NCBI GenBank assembly: GCA_017656165.1
Contig: JACDOL010000010.1
Span: 1 to 45,932 of the forward strand
Direction: 5' to 3'
DNA from: Desulfotomaculum sp.
GTDB lineage: Bacteria; Bacillota; Desulfotomaculia; Desulfotomaculales; Desulfohalotomaculaceae
DNA: 45,932 bases
The notes below the pieces were generated by a model. It worked only from the letters and a program-made list of their open reading frames with translations. It did not search any database and was not told the origin of the DNA. Every line of letters starts with the position of its first letter. Position 1 is the first letter of the stretch. The position numbers and the translations under genes were made by a program. Shown in pieces: positions 7,105 to 16,333 of this stretch.

Positions 7105-7127
7105 TTTAATGTAAATTTTACATTAAA
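7105..7127. promoter_or_regulatory. Perfect inverted repeat, candidate operator of the ferredoxin-dsrMK genes
   Basis: TTTAATGTAAA and TTTACATTAAA form an 11-bp perfect inverted repeat around a single T. It lies 61-83 bp upstream of the ferredoxin start, downstream of a TATAAT at 7166-7171. It does not match the Rex consensus (TTGTGA/TCACAA-type half sites). The regulator is unknown. Confidence 0.5.
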
Positions 7128-7300
7128 ATTAATTAACTAACAACTATTAAAGAAAACTAAAATAAATTATACCGGTTACAAAGCACCTTAATATCACTAT
7201 AAACCTTTATTCGTTGCATCTTAAATTATTCCTTCTGGTGGCATACACTTTTTTTCAGAATATACGAATGTTTTTATTTTTCTTCGTACAAATAATAACA

Positions 7301-7330
7301 TTAACTTTATTCGACAGTAAATGCTATTAT
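7301..7330 (+). promoter_or_regulatory. Possible ylbF promoter
   Basis: TTAACT (7301-7306) is followed after 18 bp by TATTAT (7325-7330). It is a partial sigma A match about 95 bp before ylbF, weak and based on pattern only. Confidence 0.3.
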
Positions 7331-7425
7331 TTTTCAAATTTTGATTATAAATAGACCGCTTGGAATTTTTTCTTCAATCAAGCAGAATATAGTAGGATTT
7401 TAAGTTAGACTGGAGAAAATAAAAT

Positions 7426-7785
7426 GTGGGGGTGATTATACTGGCTGATAAAGAAACCATAATACAGCTGGCGGAAGAATTAGGAAAGGATCTTGCAGAG
7501 ACCGAGGAGTTCATACAAAAGCAGGAAGCAGAAAAAGCTTTGAAACAGGATGAAGAAGCCTGCAAGCTGGTAAAAGAATTCCAAACACTGAAGAACTCCT
7601 ATGAACGGATGGAAAAGCTGGGCAGGCCGCTGAGTGAGAAAAATAAGCAGCAGTTAAAAGAAGCTGAAGAAAAGGCTATGAAACACCCTCTGGTAAAAAA
7701 CTGGTATGAGAAAAGCCAAAAATTTTATGACCTGGTAATAACGGTAAACAAAAAAATTCAGGAAGGTATTGCCGGGGACCAGTAA
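7426..7785 (+). CDS. ylbF: YlbF/YmcA family protein
   Basis: This 119-residue, almost wholly helical and highly charged protein matches the Com_YlbF family (IIQLAEELGKDLAETEEF, FQTLKNSYERMEKLGRPL). In Bacillus, YlbF with YmcA and YaaT forms the RicAFT complex that modulates RNase Y and thereby sporulation and competence. Here it is a lone plus-strand gene that ends against convergent rex. The start is uncertain: the GTG at 7426 has only a distant GGAG, whereas GGGGGTGAT precedes a CTG at 7441, which could be the true start (114 aa). No cysteines suggestive of the RicAFT iron-sulfur clusters are seen apart from one in EEACKLV. It may be a paralogue rather than the RicF orthologue. Confidence 0.8.
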   Translation: MGVIILADKETIIQLAEELGKDLAETEEFIQKQEAEKALKQDEEACKLVKEFQTLKNSYERMEKLGRPLSEKNKQQLKEAEEKAMKHPLVKNWYEKSQKFYDLVITVNKKIQEGIAGDQ

Positions 7786-7817
7786 AAAAATGGTGGGATA
7801 ATCCCATCATTTTTTTA
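7784..7817. terminator. Bidirectional terminator ylbF/rex
   Basis: ATGGTGGGAT and ATCCCATCAT form a stem flanked by seven A residues on one side and seven T residues on the other. It serves ylbF on the plus strand and rex on the minus strand; it overlaps the rex stop codon. Confidence 0.85.
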
Positions 7818-8442
7818 TGCCTTCCATGCAGTAGGCTAAAATTTGCATTTCTGTAGTTATGATATTGTTAATAACCTTTATTCTTTCAGGTACACACACT
7901 TCTACAGGAGAGAAATTTAAAATTGCCTTGATTCCGGACTGAGCTAATATATTGGCGGCCACCTGTGCTTCTTCCGCCGGGGCAGCCAAGATGGCAATTT
8001 TAATACCATGGTCGTGAACAAATTTTGCTAAAGCAGACAGGGGTTTTACCTCCAGGTGTTCTACCCTTGTGCTGCTGAGAGAAGAACCGGGGGCAAATAC
8101 TGCTACAATACGAAAGTTCCTTCCATACAGGTAATTGTATTCTACAAGGGCAGATGCCATTTTCCCTGTACCAACAATAATAATATCCCAGTGCTGGTCT
8201 ACATTAAGAATTCTCCCTATCGTCCTGTACAGCAGCTCTACATTATACCCAACTCCCCTCTTTCCCAGTTCACCAAAATATGCTAAATCCTTGCGTATCA
8301 TTGCAGATTTTACTCCAACTTCTCTGCTCAATTCTTTAGAAGATATGGTACGTTTTCCCTGATTTCTCAACCTGGCCAGGCATTGGTAATAGATAGGCAG
8401 CCTCTTGGCCGTAGCTCTAGGTATGGTATTATGAGAAAACAT
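7807..8442 (-). CDS. rex: Rex-family redox-sensing repressor, divergent cofactor site
   Basis: Rex binds DNA when NADH/NAD+ is low and represses fermentation and respiration genes. The N-terminal winged helix is well conserved (ISSKELSREVGVKSAMIRKDL, about residues 33-53; YFGELGKRGVGYNV, 55-68). The Rossmann domain is unusual: the glycine motif is GTGKMA (91-96), with Ala for the third Gly, and the usual acidic residue after the second strand (AFD in Bacillus Rex) is Ala117 in VAVFAPGSS. The later 'VDL' region reads INNIITTEMQ. GIKAILNFSP and AILAAPAEEAQVA are typical. The ATG at 8442 has GGGAG upstream; the frame begins at 8490. It may bind a different ligand or sense NADH weakly. It is adjacent to the ferredoxin-dsrMK region but on the far side of ylbF. 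Confidence 0.88.
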   Translation of the reverse strand: MFSHNTIPRATAKRLPIYYQCLARLRNQGKRTISSKELSREVGVKSAMIRKDLAYFGELGKRGVGYNVELLYRTIGRILNVDQHWDIIIVGTGKMASALVEYNYLYGRNFRIVAVFAPGSSLSSTRVEHLEVKPLSALAKFVHDHGIKIAILAAPAEEAQVAANILAQSGIKAILNFSPVEVCVPERIKVINNIITTEMQILAYCMEGIKK

Positions 8443-8561
8443 AATACACACTCCCTTTTTAAAAACAATCAGAATTGTGTTATTTTTCAATAATTTTAAT
8501 ATATCATTTAATTACGCTTAAGTAAATAGTTGTCCATTTATTTAAAAAAGCAGTTTGCTAA

Positions 8562-8593
8562 AAAATAAAAATGCCCGGGCGCCTGCCGGGCAT
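8562..8593 (-). terminator. Terminator of cdd
   Basis: ATGCCCGG and CCGGGCAT form an 8-bp GC-rich stem with a 7-base loop, followed on the minus strand by TTTTTATTTTTT. It ends the pdp-deoC-cdd operon 10 bp after cdd. Confidence 0.88.
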
Positions 8594-8602
8594 ATTTTAT
8601 TC

Positions 8603-9031
<429 letters not shown>

Positions 9032-9688
9032 TTATTTGCCGGTTACAATTTCTACCCCAGAGCTTGTACCAATCCGGGTTGCCCCTGCTTCTATCATGGC
9101 CAGGGCGTCCTGGCGGGTTCTTATTCCGCCGGAGGCTTTGACCCCTACCTCCCGGCCAACTGTTCTTCTCATCAGGGCCACATCTTCAACCACTGCCCCG
9201 CCTTTGGAAAAACCGGTGGAAGTTTTAACAAAATGGGCCCCGGCTTTAACAGCCAACCTGCAGGCCCGCACCTTCTCTTCCTCATTTAAAAGGGAAGTTT
9301 CAATAATTACTTTAACAATGGCTTTGCCTTCGGCTGCATCAACCACCGCCTTTATATCCCGCTCAACGTAATCATCCTGCCCGTCTTTCAGGGCACCTAT
9401 ATTAATTACCATATCTATTTCTTCCGCACCGTTGTTTACGGCATTGCTGGTTTCAAAGGCTTTAACCTCTGTTGTGGCAGCACCCAGGGGGAAGCCAACA
9501 ACAGTGGCAACTTTAATCCCGGTGTTATCTTCCAATAATTCTCGAGCAGTTTTTACCCATACCGGGTTAACACATACCGCTGCAAATTTATACTTTTTAG
9601 CTTCTTCCACCAGCTTAATAATCTGCTCCTTGGTGGCATCCGGCTTTAATAATGTATGATCTATCATTTGAGCCAAGCTCTCAACCAT
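9032..9688 (-). CDS. deoC: Deoxyribose-phosphate aldolase
   Basis: This class I aldolase splits 2-deoxyribose-5-phosphate into glyceraldehyde-3-phosphate and acetaldehyde, so deoxynucleosides can be used as carbon and energy. The 218-aa TIM-barrel sequence shows [11 protein letters not shown] at the N-terminus, the Schiff-base lysine motif [14 protein letters not shown], the second lysine in VKASGGIR, and the phosphate-binding end [18 protein letters not shown] lies 6 bases before the ATG. It begins 4 bp after pdp, indicating translational coupling, and is followed by cdd. In this operon Pdp yields deoxyribose-1-phosphate; a phosphopentomutase, not seen here, would link it to DeoC. Confidence 0.97.
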   Translation of the reverse strand: MVESLAQMIDHTLLKPDATKEQIIKLVEEAKKYKFAAVCVNPVWVKTARELLEDNTGIKVATVVGFPLGAATTEVKAFETSNAVNNGAEEIDMVINIGALKDGQDDYVERDIKAVVDAAEGKAIVKVIIETSLLNEEEKVRACRLAVKAGAHFVKTSTGFSKGGAVVEDVALMRRTVGREVGVKASGGIRTRQDALAMIEAGATRIGTSSGVEIVTGK

Positions 9689-9692
9689 CCGG

Positions 9693-11006
9693 TTATCCTC
9701 CTAATACCTGTATTTCATCGTAAATTAAGGTTGGTTTTTTCACACTGCCGCTGGATATGGTATAGCTGCTGCGTATCAGCTTGACCACATCCTCAACATC
9801 CTCCCTGTTACTGTGGATGGTAACCAGCGGCTCACCCTTTTTTACAGCGTCACCTATTTTCTTCTGCAGCACAAGACCAACAGCCAGGTCAATACCTGCA
9901 TCTTTGGCAGCACGGCCGGCTCCTAAAAGCATGGCTGCAGTACCGATGTTCTCGGCCATTATGCTGGAGACAACACCGTCCTGTTCTGCTTCCACATTTA
10001 TAACATACTTTGCAGCTGGCAGTTTGGAAGGTTCATCTACAACGGAGGCATCGCCGCCTTGAGCTGCCAAAAATCTTTTAAATGTTTCTACCGCTCTACC
10101 GGTCTTTACAGATTCTTTAAGCTTCTCCCGTGCCTCCGCGGGACTTTCTGCTTTATTAGCCAGGTAGACCATGTGGCTTCCCAAGATTAAGCACAGCTCG
10201 TATAGGTCTTCTGGCCCTTCTCCTTTTAATGTGTCAATGGCTTCTTTTACTTCCAAAGCATTGCCCACCGCAAATCCCAGCGGCTGGCTCATGTCAGAAA
10301 TTACTGCCATGGTTTTTCTTCCCACTTCGGTGCCTATTTCAACCATGGCCCTGGCCAGTTCCCTGGCACTTTCCAGGTCCTTCATAAAGGCCCCGGAACC
10401 AGTTTTTACATCTAATACTATCACATCAGCACCGGCAGCAATCTTTTTGCTCATTATTGAGCTGGCTATTAAAGGAATGGAATCCACCGTGGCCGTTACA
10501 TCCCGCAGGCTGTAAAACTTTTTATCCGCCGGGGTTAGATTGCCGCTTTGGCTTACCACCGCCACTTTATTTTTGTTTACCAGTTCAACAAACCGCTCCC
10601 TGTCAACTTCTACCCGGAAACCAGGAACTGATTCTAATTTATCTATTGTTCCCCCGGTGTGTCCCAGCCCCCTGCCGGACATTTTGGCCACCGGAACGCC
10701 TAAAGAAGCTACAAGAGGTGCCAGGACCAGCGTTGTGGTGTCGCCAACCCCGCCGGTGCTGTGCTTGTCCACTTTAATGCCCTCTACGGCGGATAAATCT
10801 ACTTGTTCTCCCGATTCAGCCATTGCCATGGTAAGATGGACTCTCTCGGCCCTGGTCATGCCCTGGTAGTATACCGCCATGGCAAATGCCGACATTTGAT
10901 AATCCGGAATATCTCCCCTGGTAAAACCGTTAATTATAAAGTAAATTTCCTCTTTACTTAATTCCCCACCATCGCGTTTTTTCTTAATTAAATCCACCAT
11001 TCTCAC
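9693..11006 (-). CDS. pdp: Pyrimidine-nucleoside phosphorylase
   Basis: Pdp cleaves uridine, deoxyuridine and thymidine with phosphate to the free base and (deoxy)ribose-1-phosphate. The 437-aa product has the family hallmark [20 protein letters not shown] (phosphate and pyrimidine site), [20 protein letters not shown] and [14 protein letters not shown]. Its N-terminus [17 protein letters not shown] matches Bacillus Pdp, which supports the GTG at 11006 with AGGGATG upstream rather than the ATG two codons later. It is the first gene of pdp-deoC-cdd. The 120-bp upstream region has no clear operator; a small TGCAG...CTGCA stem lies in the leader. Confidence in function is high. Confidence 0.96.
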   Translation of the reverse strand: MRMVDLIKKKRDGGELSKEEIYFIINGFTRGDIPDYQMSAFAMAVYYQGMTRAERVHLTMAMAESGEQVDLSAVEGIKVDKHSTGGVGDTTTLVLAPLVASLGVPVAKMSGRGLGHTGGTIDKLESVPGFRVEVDRERFVELVNKNKVAVVSQSGNLTPADKKFYSLRDVTATVDSIPLIASSIMSKKIAAGADVIVLDVKTGSGAFMKDLESARELARAMVEIGTEVGRKTMAVISDMSQPLGFAVGNALEVKEAIDTLKGEGPEDLYELCLILGSHMVYLANKAESPAEAREKLKESVKTGRAVETFKRFLAAQGGDASVVDEPSKLPAAKYVINVEAEQDGVVSSIMAENIGTAAMLLGAGRAAKDAGIDLAVGLVLQKKIGDAVKKGEPLVTIHSNREDVEDVVKLIRSSYTISSGSVKKPTLIYDEIQVLGG

Positions 11007-11126
11007 TGCACATCATCCCTATTAAAAAATTTTTAAAAGCCAATTACCTTTATGCAGAGAAAAATCTTTTCCTGCAGTTAAAGCTGTACATTAAAGTCTT
11101 TTTTCGCAGCAATAAAATCACTTTTT

Positions 11127-11861
11127 TCACTGTCTTTTGTCAGCTTCTAACATTTTCAGCACCCTGGGACTAACGGAAGCCTTAATCCACCGGATGAACA
11201 GTTCCTGCTTTTCTTCTTTACTAAGGTAGTAACGATCCCCGGCAGTGCGGCGGGCTCGTTTGGTAACCTGGTACAGGGTTACAGCCGCTGCCACGGAAAT
11301 ATTTAAACTCTGTACAAAGCCGTGCATGGGAATAACAAACTTACCATCGGCTAGGTTAACTGCTTCCTCCGACAAACCGCTGTGCTCGTTGCCAAAGACA
11401 AGCACCGTCGGTCCGGAAAGGTCAATTTCATCAACGGGCACTGAATCTTTTGTTAAACAGCTGGCAAGAACCTGGTAACCTTTTTCCTTTAATTCTTTGA
11501 CTGCTGTATTAATATCCGGCTTTTCATTAATATTTACCCATTTGTGGGCGCTTTGAGTCACATTTTTATTTGGTTCAAAGGCTGCCTCTCCAAGAACAAT
11601 ATAAATGTCTTGAATGCCAAAAGCATCTGATGATCGAAGAACAGCAGCCTGGTTATGCCCATTGTCCACAGCTTCCAATAAAACGGAAACGTACCGTGTA
11701 CGCTGATTTAAAACATCATACATTCTTTTAAGGCGTTCAGGTCTAATCATACTCCATATATGTTTATTTTCTTCTTTTAATAAGCCTTCCTGCAGCAGTT
11801 TTTCAATAAAAGCCTCTGCTTCTTCTTTTGACATTTCTGGAACAGCACCGGGTCTGCTCAC
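11127..11861 (-). CDS. TrmH-like RNA 2'-O-methyltransferase (SpoU/SPOUT class)
   Basis: This SAM-dependent SPOUT methyltransferase most closely resembles tRNA (Gm18) 2'-O-methyltransferase TrmH. The three class motifs are present: NQAAVLRSSDAFG (motif 1), VLVFGNEHSGLS (motif 2) and IPMHGFVQSLNISVAAAV (motif 3, knot). An N-terminal extension of roughly 40-50 residues precedes the usual TrmH start (RLKRMYDVLNQRTRYV). The frame is open to a GTG at 11900, which overlaps the jetC stop as GTGA; however AGGGGGGAAGG sits just before a GTG at 11861, which I prefer (244 aa). Either way it follows jetC with little or no space and is probably co-transcribed with the Wadjet genes. The exact RNA target is not readable. 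Confidence 0.88.
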   Translation of the reverse strand: MSRPGAVPEMSKEEAEAFIEKLLQEGLLKEENKHIWSMIRPERLKRMYDVLNQRTRYVSVLLEAVDNGHNQAAVLRSSDAFGIQDIYIVLGEAAFEPNKNVTQSAHKWVNINEKPDINTAVKELKEKGYQVLASCLTKDSVPVDEIDLSGPTVLVFGNEHSGLSEEAVNLADGKFVIPMHGFVQSLNISVAAAVTLYQVTKRARRTAGDRYYLSKEEKQELFIRWIKASVSPRVLKMLEADKRQ

Positions 11862-11896
11862 AATACCTTCCCCCCTTTTAACAAGAGAACTAAGGT

Positions 11897-14800
11897 TCAC
11901 ACCAGTAACGCCATTTGTGCCCCTTCGTCCAAAGCAGTATCATAGCGGTAAAAGCCGGTCTCCATTTGCTCTGCTTTCATCACTTCTTTCCCATAGGCAT
12001 TACGTAACTGCAGGCTGTACACAACCGGAAAACGCTGCAGAATACTGTCCTGCTTATGGGCTGTTAAACAAATCAGCTGTATTCTATTAGATTTTGCCAC
12101 TTGAAAGACCGTCTCTAGTATATGAGGTGAAGAAGCCCTACCAAAAGGATTATCAGCTACAATAACTTTCCATATTTTTGTGTTTCCTTGTGTCTGCTGG
12201 CGGATGTGGCTAATCATAATCATAAACATGGTAATATATATACTGTACTCCTCCCCACCGGACCAGCGGCAAACTTCATCCCAGGGGGCATAATCTAATT
12301 TGTGGTGGCGAACAATGGATTCCTTCCTGGGCTTGTATACAGTTACACGACAGTCCTCAATGGGGGCAATCACCTGTATTAGGCTGCGTGTTTTCAGCAT
12401 CTCCTCCACGCGGCGGTCCATTTCATCTTCATCTAAGCCTTCTTGTTTCCATTTCTGCAGGTCTTCAAGTACCTGTTGTAAGTAGTAATGCATTTTTTGG
12501 TATGCTTCTTGGTCTTCTGCTGCTTTCCAATCCATTCTTATAACTTGTATATCCCGCTGGTATATTTTAACCCTTGAGTTTTTCTGAATCTCCATAATAC
12601 TGTTGTATATTGTTTTCGCCCTGCGCAAACAGAGGTCTATTAAAATATTTTGGTTCTTTTCTCTTTCTTGTAATGTGAGTTGATATTGTTCTTGGTATTT
12701 ATCCAAGCCTTCAAATATGCGTAAAAATTGTGTCTCTACAAAATCATAATCATAAATTCTTTGATCATCCATTATTACTTTAACCGCACGGATAAACTGC
12801 TTAACCTTGGTATTATTGGTAGTTTCCAGTTTGCGCAGGTACTCTCTAAATTTCTGCTCAACAGCACTTTGCTGCTCACGCAGGCGATCATTCACAGTCT
12901 CCAGCTCTTTCTCACACCGCCGAACTGCTGTTTTGGGCTTAATTTTATATTCTCCCCACTCTTTATCAGTCAGCGGTTCTATCTTATGCCATCGTTTTTG
13001 AATCTCTGCTTCAAATTTACTGGCAATGGTTTCATGGGCTTCTTTATTTTCCCTTTTCCACTCTTCGTTTTCTTTAATACTATGCTCTAATTTATGCAGT
13101 TCTTCCTGCAGCCTTTTAATATCCTCCACCACATTGTTATACTCTAGATGGTGATTCGTCTCAGAAAAATCAAGATACGGCTCCCGGTTAAACTCATCTT
13201 TAATTCTTTTTACTCTCTCATCTAATACACTCTTTATTGAAACGGTTTTATTTTTTGCATCATGTAACCGGTCTTTTAATTTTTCATACTTCTTTCTTTG
13301 TTCTGTGGTCAAAATTTCTGCCTGCTTAACTTCATTGGCAGAAACCCATCTTTGGTTTTGTTTAAGCCACTGTTCCTCCACACCGGTGCCCTCAATTACC
13401 GACAGGGCTTCCTGTTCTCTTTCCTGGGCATTTTTCAACAGTTCTTCTACATAGCGGCGATTACTCTGCCTCTGTTTCATTTTTTCAAGAACAGTATCTA
13501 CTTCAGCTTTTAAATCTTCGTAGCTGGTTGTTACATGCACTATGTCTGATATTTTTTCTAACTGGTAATGCCGGTAATCTTCTGCATGTGCCTCTAATAA
13601 TCTGCTGCTCTCACTTAAGCGCTGTTTTATGCTAGTAATGGATTTATAGTTATTTTCCCTTTGCTGTTCCATTGATTTAATTTCGTTCTCCAGCGCTGAC
13701 AATTCATTTTTATGCTGTTTTTCCTTAGCCATCATCTCAGGGTGCAATCTATAGTCCTGCAGGTACTCCTGCAGTTTTGCAATTATATTTTCCTCGTTTC
13801 TTTTATCCTGCTGCAATTTATTCAGCACCTGCTGCTTTTGCTTTAATTGCTGCTTTAACTCTTCTTTTTGCTTATTACCGGCCTTAATATTTTTCTCCAG
13901 TACCATTATCTGCTCTCTATATTCTTTCTCAGCAGCATGCCATTCTTCAATCTGCTGCCCGTTATACTGTTGATAAAAAGATTTAACCTGCTCCCTAATT
14001 TGCACATATTTATCTTCTTCATCAATTAAGACCTGAACATTATTTCTTACATTGGCAAGCTGCTGTTCCAGCTCTTCTTTGTACTGCTGCAGCGCATCCC
14101 CAGATGTAAAGATACTGTGGGATTGCGGTTGATAGACAAGCAGTCCACTGCCCAGCGGCAAAAACTGTTCTTTCCCCTGGCCGCCCCGGCGCAAACTGTC
14201 CTTACTTTTTACCAGAAACAATAGCGGTATATCCCGGGACCAGTCTTTTACCTGCTTCACTGCATATTTAACCGCGTTGACCTGGTTTTGTTCAATTATT
14301 ATGGTGTAAGGCAGCAGGGGTTGATGCTTCAAATAGGCTTCTTTTTCTGCTTCAGATAACTGCTGTTCGGCTAACCATTCACTACCCAGCAGCACATATA
14401 TATCTTTCTTTTGCAGGTATTGTTTAATTTTTAACAGTTCACTGTGAGGTATATAATATTTCTTATCTTCCAGCAGCACCCATTTTTCTTCTAGGTTGGC
14501 CAATTCCGCTTGTTCAATTACTCTGTTTTCTTGAGCCCGGCGCAGTTTATCCTGCACCCAGAGTAAAACTCTTTCTTTCTCATGCAGCAGTGACTTTGTA
14601 TAAAGCTCATTTTCAGCCAGCAGACCGCGCAGTTTTTCTTCCTGGCGTTTATACTGTTCTATCTTTTCATTTAAGGATTGAGCTTTAAATTCAATTTTAT
14701 TTTTATCAGACTGCCATTTAAAAATTTTACCATCTAGTTCTTCTTGCTGTTTGTTTATACTTTCTATATCTGCGGCAGTCTCTTTCTCGACATTTTCAAA

Positions 14801-16321
14801 ATATGCCATTTTTTCTTTATGATTTTCAAGTGCTTTTTCCGGTTCAAGAACCTCTGCCCGGGAAACATGCTGCAGTAACCTTTCTTGGTGCTGCTGGAAC
14901 CGGTCAAACCATGCCTCTACCTTAGCCAGATCATTTTGTATATTTCTTTCCAGCTCCCTGTTTGCTTTAAGGTTAGTTTCCAGCTGTTTATTATCGTCCT
15001 GCAGCTTATTATGCTTCTGTTTTTGTTCACTCAGCTGCTTTTGTAATAATACCTGCTTTTTTTCCCAGGCGCTGCGCAGCTGTATTTTCTTCTCTTCCAG
15101 TTCCCGCTGCAGCTCCGGCTGGTCTTTATCCATTATATCCAGTTCTGTTTGGTATTTTTTTACATTATGTTTAGTCTCCTGCACTTTGTTATAAAAATGC
15201 AGTGCTCTTACCTTATTTTCATTTTCTTTTGCTTCTTTCCACAGTTTTTTCTGTTCATCGCATGCTGAATTAATTTCATCTTCTTTTTGCCGGGCATTAT
15301 TATATTCTAACTGCTTTTCAAAAACACCATAGCTTTCTTTCTGCCAGCGCAGTACATTTAATTGCTCATTTTTCTTCTGCTTACTGCTTTCTAATTCTTC
15401 AGTCCGTTTCTCGGCATCCTCTCTAAAGCGGGCAAAAGTTTTAGCCAGCATAACCAGTTCCCTGGTTTTATTTTTCTGCTCCCGCTGTAAACCGTCTAAA
15501 TTTTTCACCTCTGCCACTAGAGCCTCAGCATTCTCTCTGATGGCATCAAAATCTTTAAGATTCTTTTTAATCAGCGGTATTTCTATCAGCATATTGCGGT
15601 ACTGGCCAAAAGCATTAACCAGCTCTTTCTTTTTTCTTTCACTTTGAAAAACCATATCTTCAACACTGGGGATAAGAAGGTTGTCCAACAGCTGCTGGGT
15701 GGTTTTGCTCTTTTCAAAAAATTTATCTACTCCACCTTCAGAGCCATTGGTATCACGTATATTTTTCCATTCCTCTGGCAGTATTTGATAAAGCCTCAAC
15801 CGTTCTTGATACATACTTTTTTGGTGTTCAAATAATTGAACGCGATTCTTAGCTTTTTCTTTGAAGTAATCCTTAAGCTGTACATAGCTGATGGGGTGTT
15901 TAATACCACGTTCGTCTTCATTAATTAATGGCAGTGTTTTAATATTCAGCCCCGATAAATCATGGTAATCAAACAAATAGTTGAAATAACGAATCTTTTG
16001 GTCGTTATTTAATCCGCTGGTAAAGCAAAAACCTGTGCACAAATAATGTCTTTGCTCGCCGGTGTCGTCTAAAAGCCACTCCACAGCCACGTGGCCGGTA
16101 TATTTATTAGGCAACAATAAATCAGAAATTTTTCTACCACCCATTCTTTCATTGGGTAATATGGTCTGTAAAATCAGCTGTATAAGCAGCGTTTTGCCGC
16201 CACCATTGGCCAGCAGCAGTACGGTATCTAAACCATTGGCCTCTATAATAATGTCCGGCAGCTGTTTTTTACCGTTGTCGTACTGAATATTGGCAACCCG
16301 AACACGGGTAATGCGCGGCAT
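11897..16321 (-). CDS. jetC: Wadjet JetC, SMC/MukB-like coiled-coil ATPase
   Basis: JetC is the motor of the Wadjet complex, which extrudes loops on small circular DNA so that JetD can cut it. The 1474-aa protein has the SMC plan: N-terminal Walker A with Lys43 (LANGGGKTLL), very long Lys/Glu/Gln-rich coiled coils, a central globular hinge-like region (about residues 620-780, including VLLGSEWLAEQQ), a second coiled coil, and a C-terminal head with signature WSGGEE (1353-1358), Walker B VIVADNPFG (Asp1390) and a switch His in LTAHKQ. Walker B ends Asp-Asn rather than Asp-Glu. The next acidic candidate would need structural checking. AAAGGAG precedes the ATG; the gene starts 12 bp after jetB. 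Generic SbcC or Smc is ruled out by the neighbours. Confidence 0.93.
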   Translation of the reverse strand: MPRITRVRVANIQYDNGKKQLPDIIIEANGLDTVLLLANGGGKTLLIQLILQTILPNERMGGRKISDLLLPNKYTGHVAVEWLLDDTGEQRHYLCTGFCFTSGLNNDQKIRYFNYLFDYHDLSGLNIKTLPLINEDERGIKHPISYVQLKDYFKEKAKNRVQLFEHQKSMYQERLRLYQILPEEWKNIRDTNGSEGGVDKFFEKSKTTQQLLDNLLIPSVEDMVFQSERKKKELVNAFGQYRNMLIEIPLIKKNLKDFDAIRENAEALVAEVKNLDGLQREQKNKTRELVMLAKTFARFREDAEKRTEELESSKQKKNEQLNVLRWQKESYGVFEKQLEYNNARQKEDEINSACDEQKKLWKEAKENENKVRALHFYNKVQETKHNVKKYQTELDIMDKDQPELQRELEEKKIQLRSAWEKKQVLLQKQLSEQKQKHNKLQDDNKQLETNLKANRELERNIQNDLAKVEAWFDRFQQHQERLLQHVSRAEVLEPEKALENHKEKMAYFENVEKETAADIESINKQQEELDGKIFKWQSDKNKIEFKAQSLNEKIEQYKRQEEKLRGLLAENELYTKSLLHEKERVLLWVQDKLRRAQENRVIEQAELANLEEKWVLLEDKKYYIPHSELLKIKQYLQKKDIYVLLGSEWLAEQQLSEAEKEAYLKHQPLLPYTIIIEQNQVNAVKYAVKQVKDWSRDIPLLFLVKSKDSLRRGGQGKEQFLPLGSGLLVYQPQSHSIFTSGDALQQYKEELEQQLANVRNNVQVLIDEEDKYVQIREQVKSFYQQYNGQQIEEWHAAEKEYREQIMVLEKNIKAGNKQKEELKQQLKQKQQVLNKLQQDKRNEENIIAKLQEYLQDYRLHPEMMAKEKQHKNELSALENEIKSMEQQRENNYKSITSIKQRLSESSRLLEAHAEDYRHYQLEKISDIVHVTTSYEDLKAEVDTVLEKMKQRQSNRRYVEELLKNAQEREQEALSVIEGTGVEEQWLKQNQRWVSANEVKQAEILTTEQRKKYEKLKDRLHDAKNKTVSIKSVLDERVKRIKDEFNREPYLDFSETNHHLEYNNVVEDIKRLQEELHKLEHSIKENEEWKRENKEAHETIASKFEAEIQKRWHKIEPLTDKEWGEYKIKPKTAVRRCEKELETVNDRLREQQSAVEQKFREYLRKLETTNNTKVKQFIRAVKVIMDDQRIYDYDFVETQFLRIFEGLDKYQEQYQLTLQEREKNQNILIDLCLRRAKTIYNSIMEIQKNSRVKIYQRDIQVIRMDWKAAEDQEAYQKMHYYLQQVLEDLQKWKQEGLDEDEMDRRVEEMLKTRSLIQVIAPIEDCRVTVYKPRKESIVRHHKLDYAPWDEVCRWSGGEEYSIYITMFMIMISHIRQQTQGNTKIWKVIVADNPFGRASSPHILETVFQVAKSNRIQLICLTAHKQDSILQRFPVVYSLQLRNAYGKEVMKAEQMETGFYRYDTALDEGAQMALLV

Positions 16322-16333
16322 AGTATCTCTCCT

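Larger units (their letters stand above)
7045..7425. other. Divergent intergenic region ferredoxin/ylbF
   Basis: This 381-bp AT-rich spacer has no gene. It contains an inverted repeat close to the ferredoxin start (7105-7127), a minus-strand TATAAT at 7166-7171 without a good -35, and a possible plus-strand promoter at 7301-7330. A weaker ACGAA...TTCGT inverted repeat spans 7264-7286. Confidence 0.6.

Noticed and set aside
7105-7127. Canonical Rex operator upstream of the ferredoxin gene
   Set aside because: Half sites are TGTAAA/TTTACA with a 1-bp centre, not the TTGTGA...TCACAA arrangement expected for Rex, so I list it as an operator of unknown regulator.
7374-7565. Minus-strand frame of 63 codons overlapping ylbF
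   Set aside because: Cys/Ser-rich composition typical of an antisense frame to a charged helical protein; no ribosome site.
11897-16321. SbcC, Smc or MukB as the identity of the 1474-aa ATPase
   Set aside because: SbcC needs an SbcD partner and Smc lacks MukE/F-type neighbours; the presence of a kleisin-like gene, a MukE-like gene and a Toprim nuclease points to Wadjet JetC.
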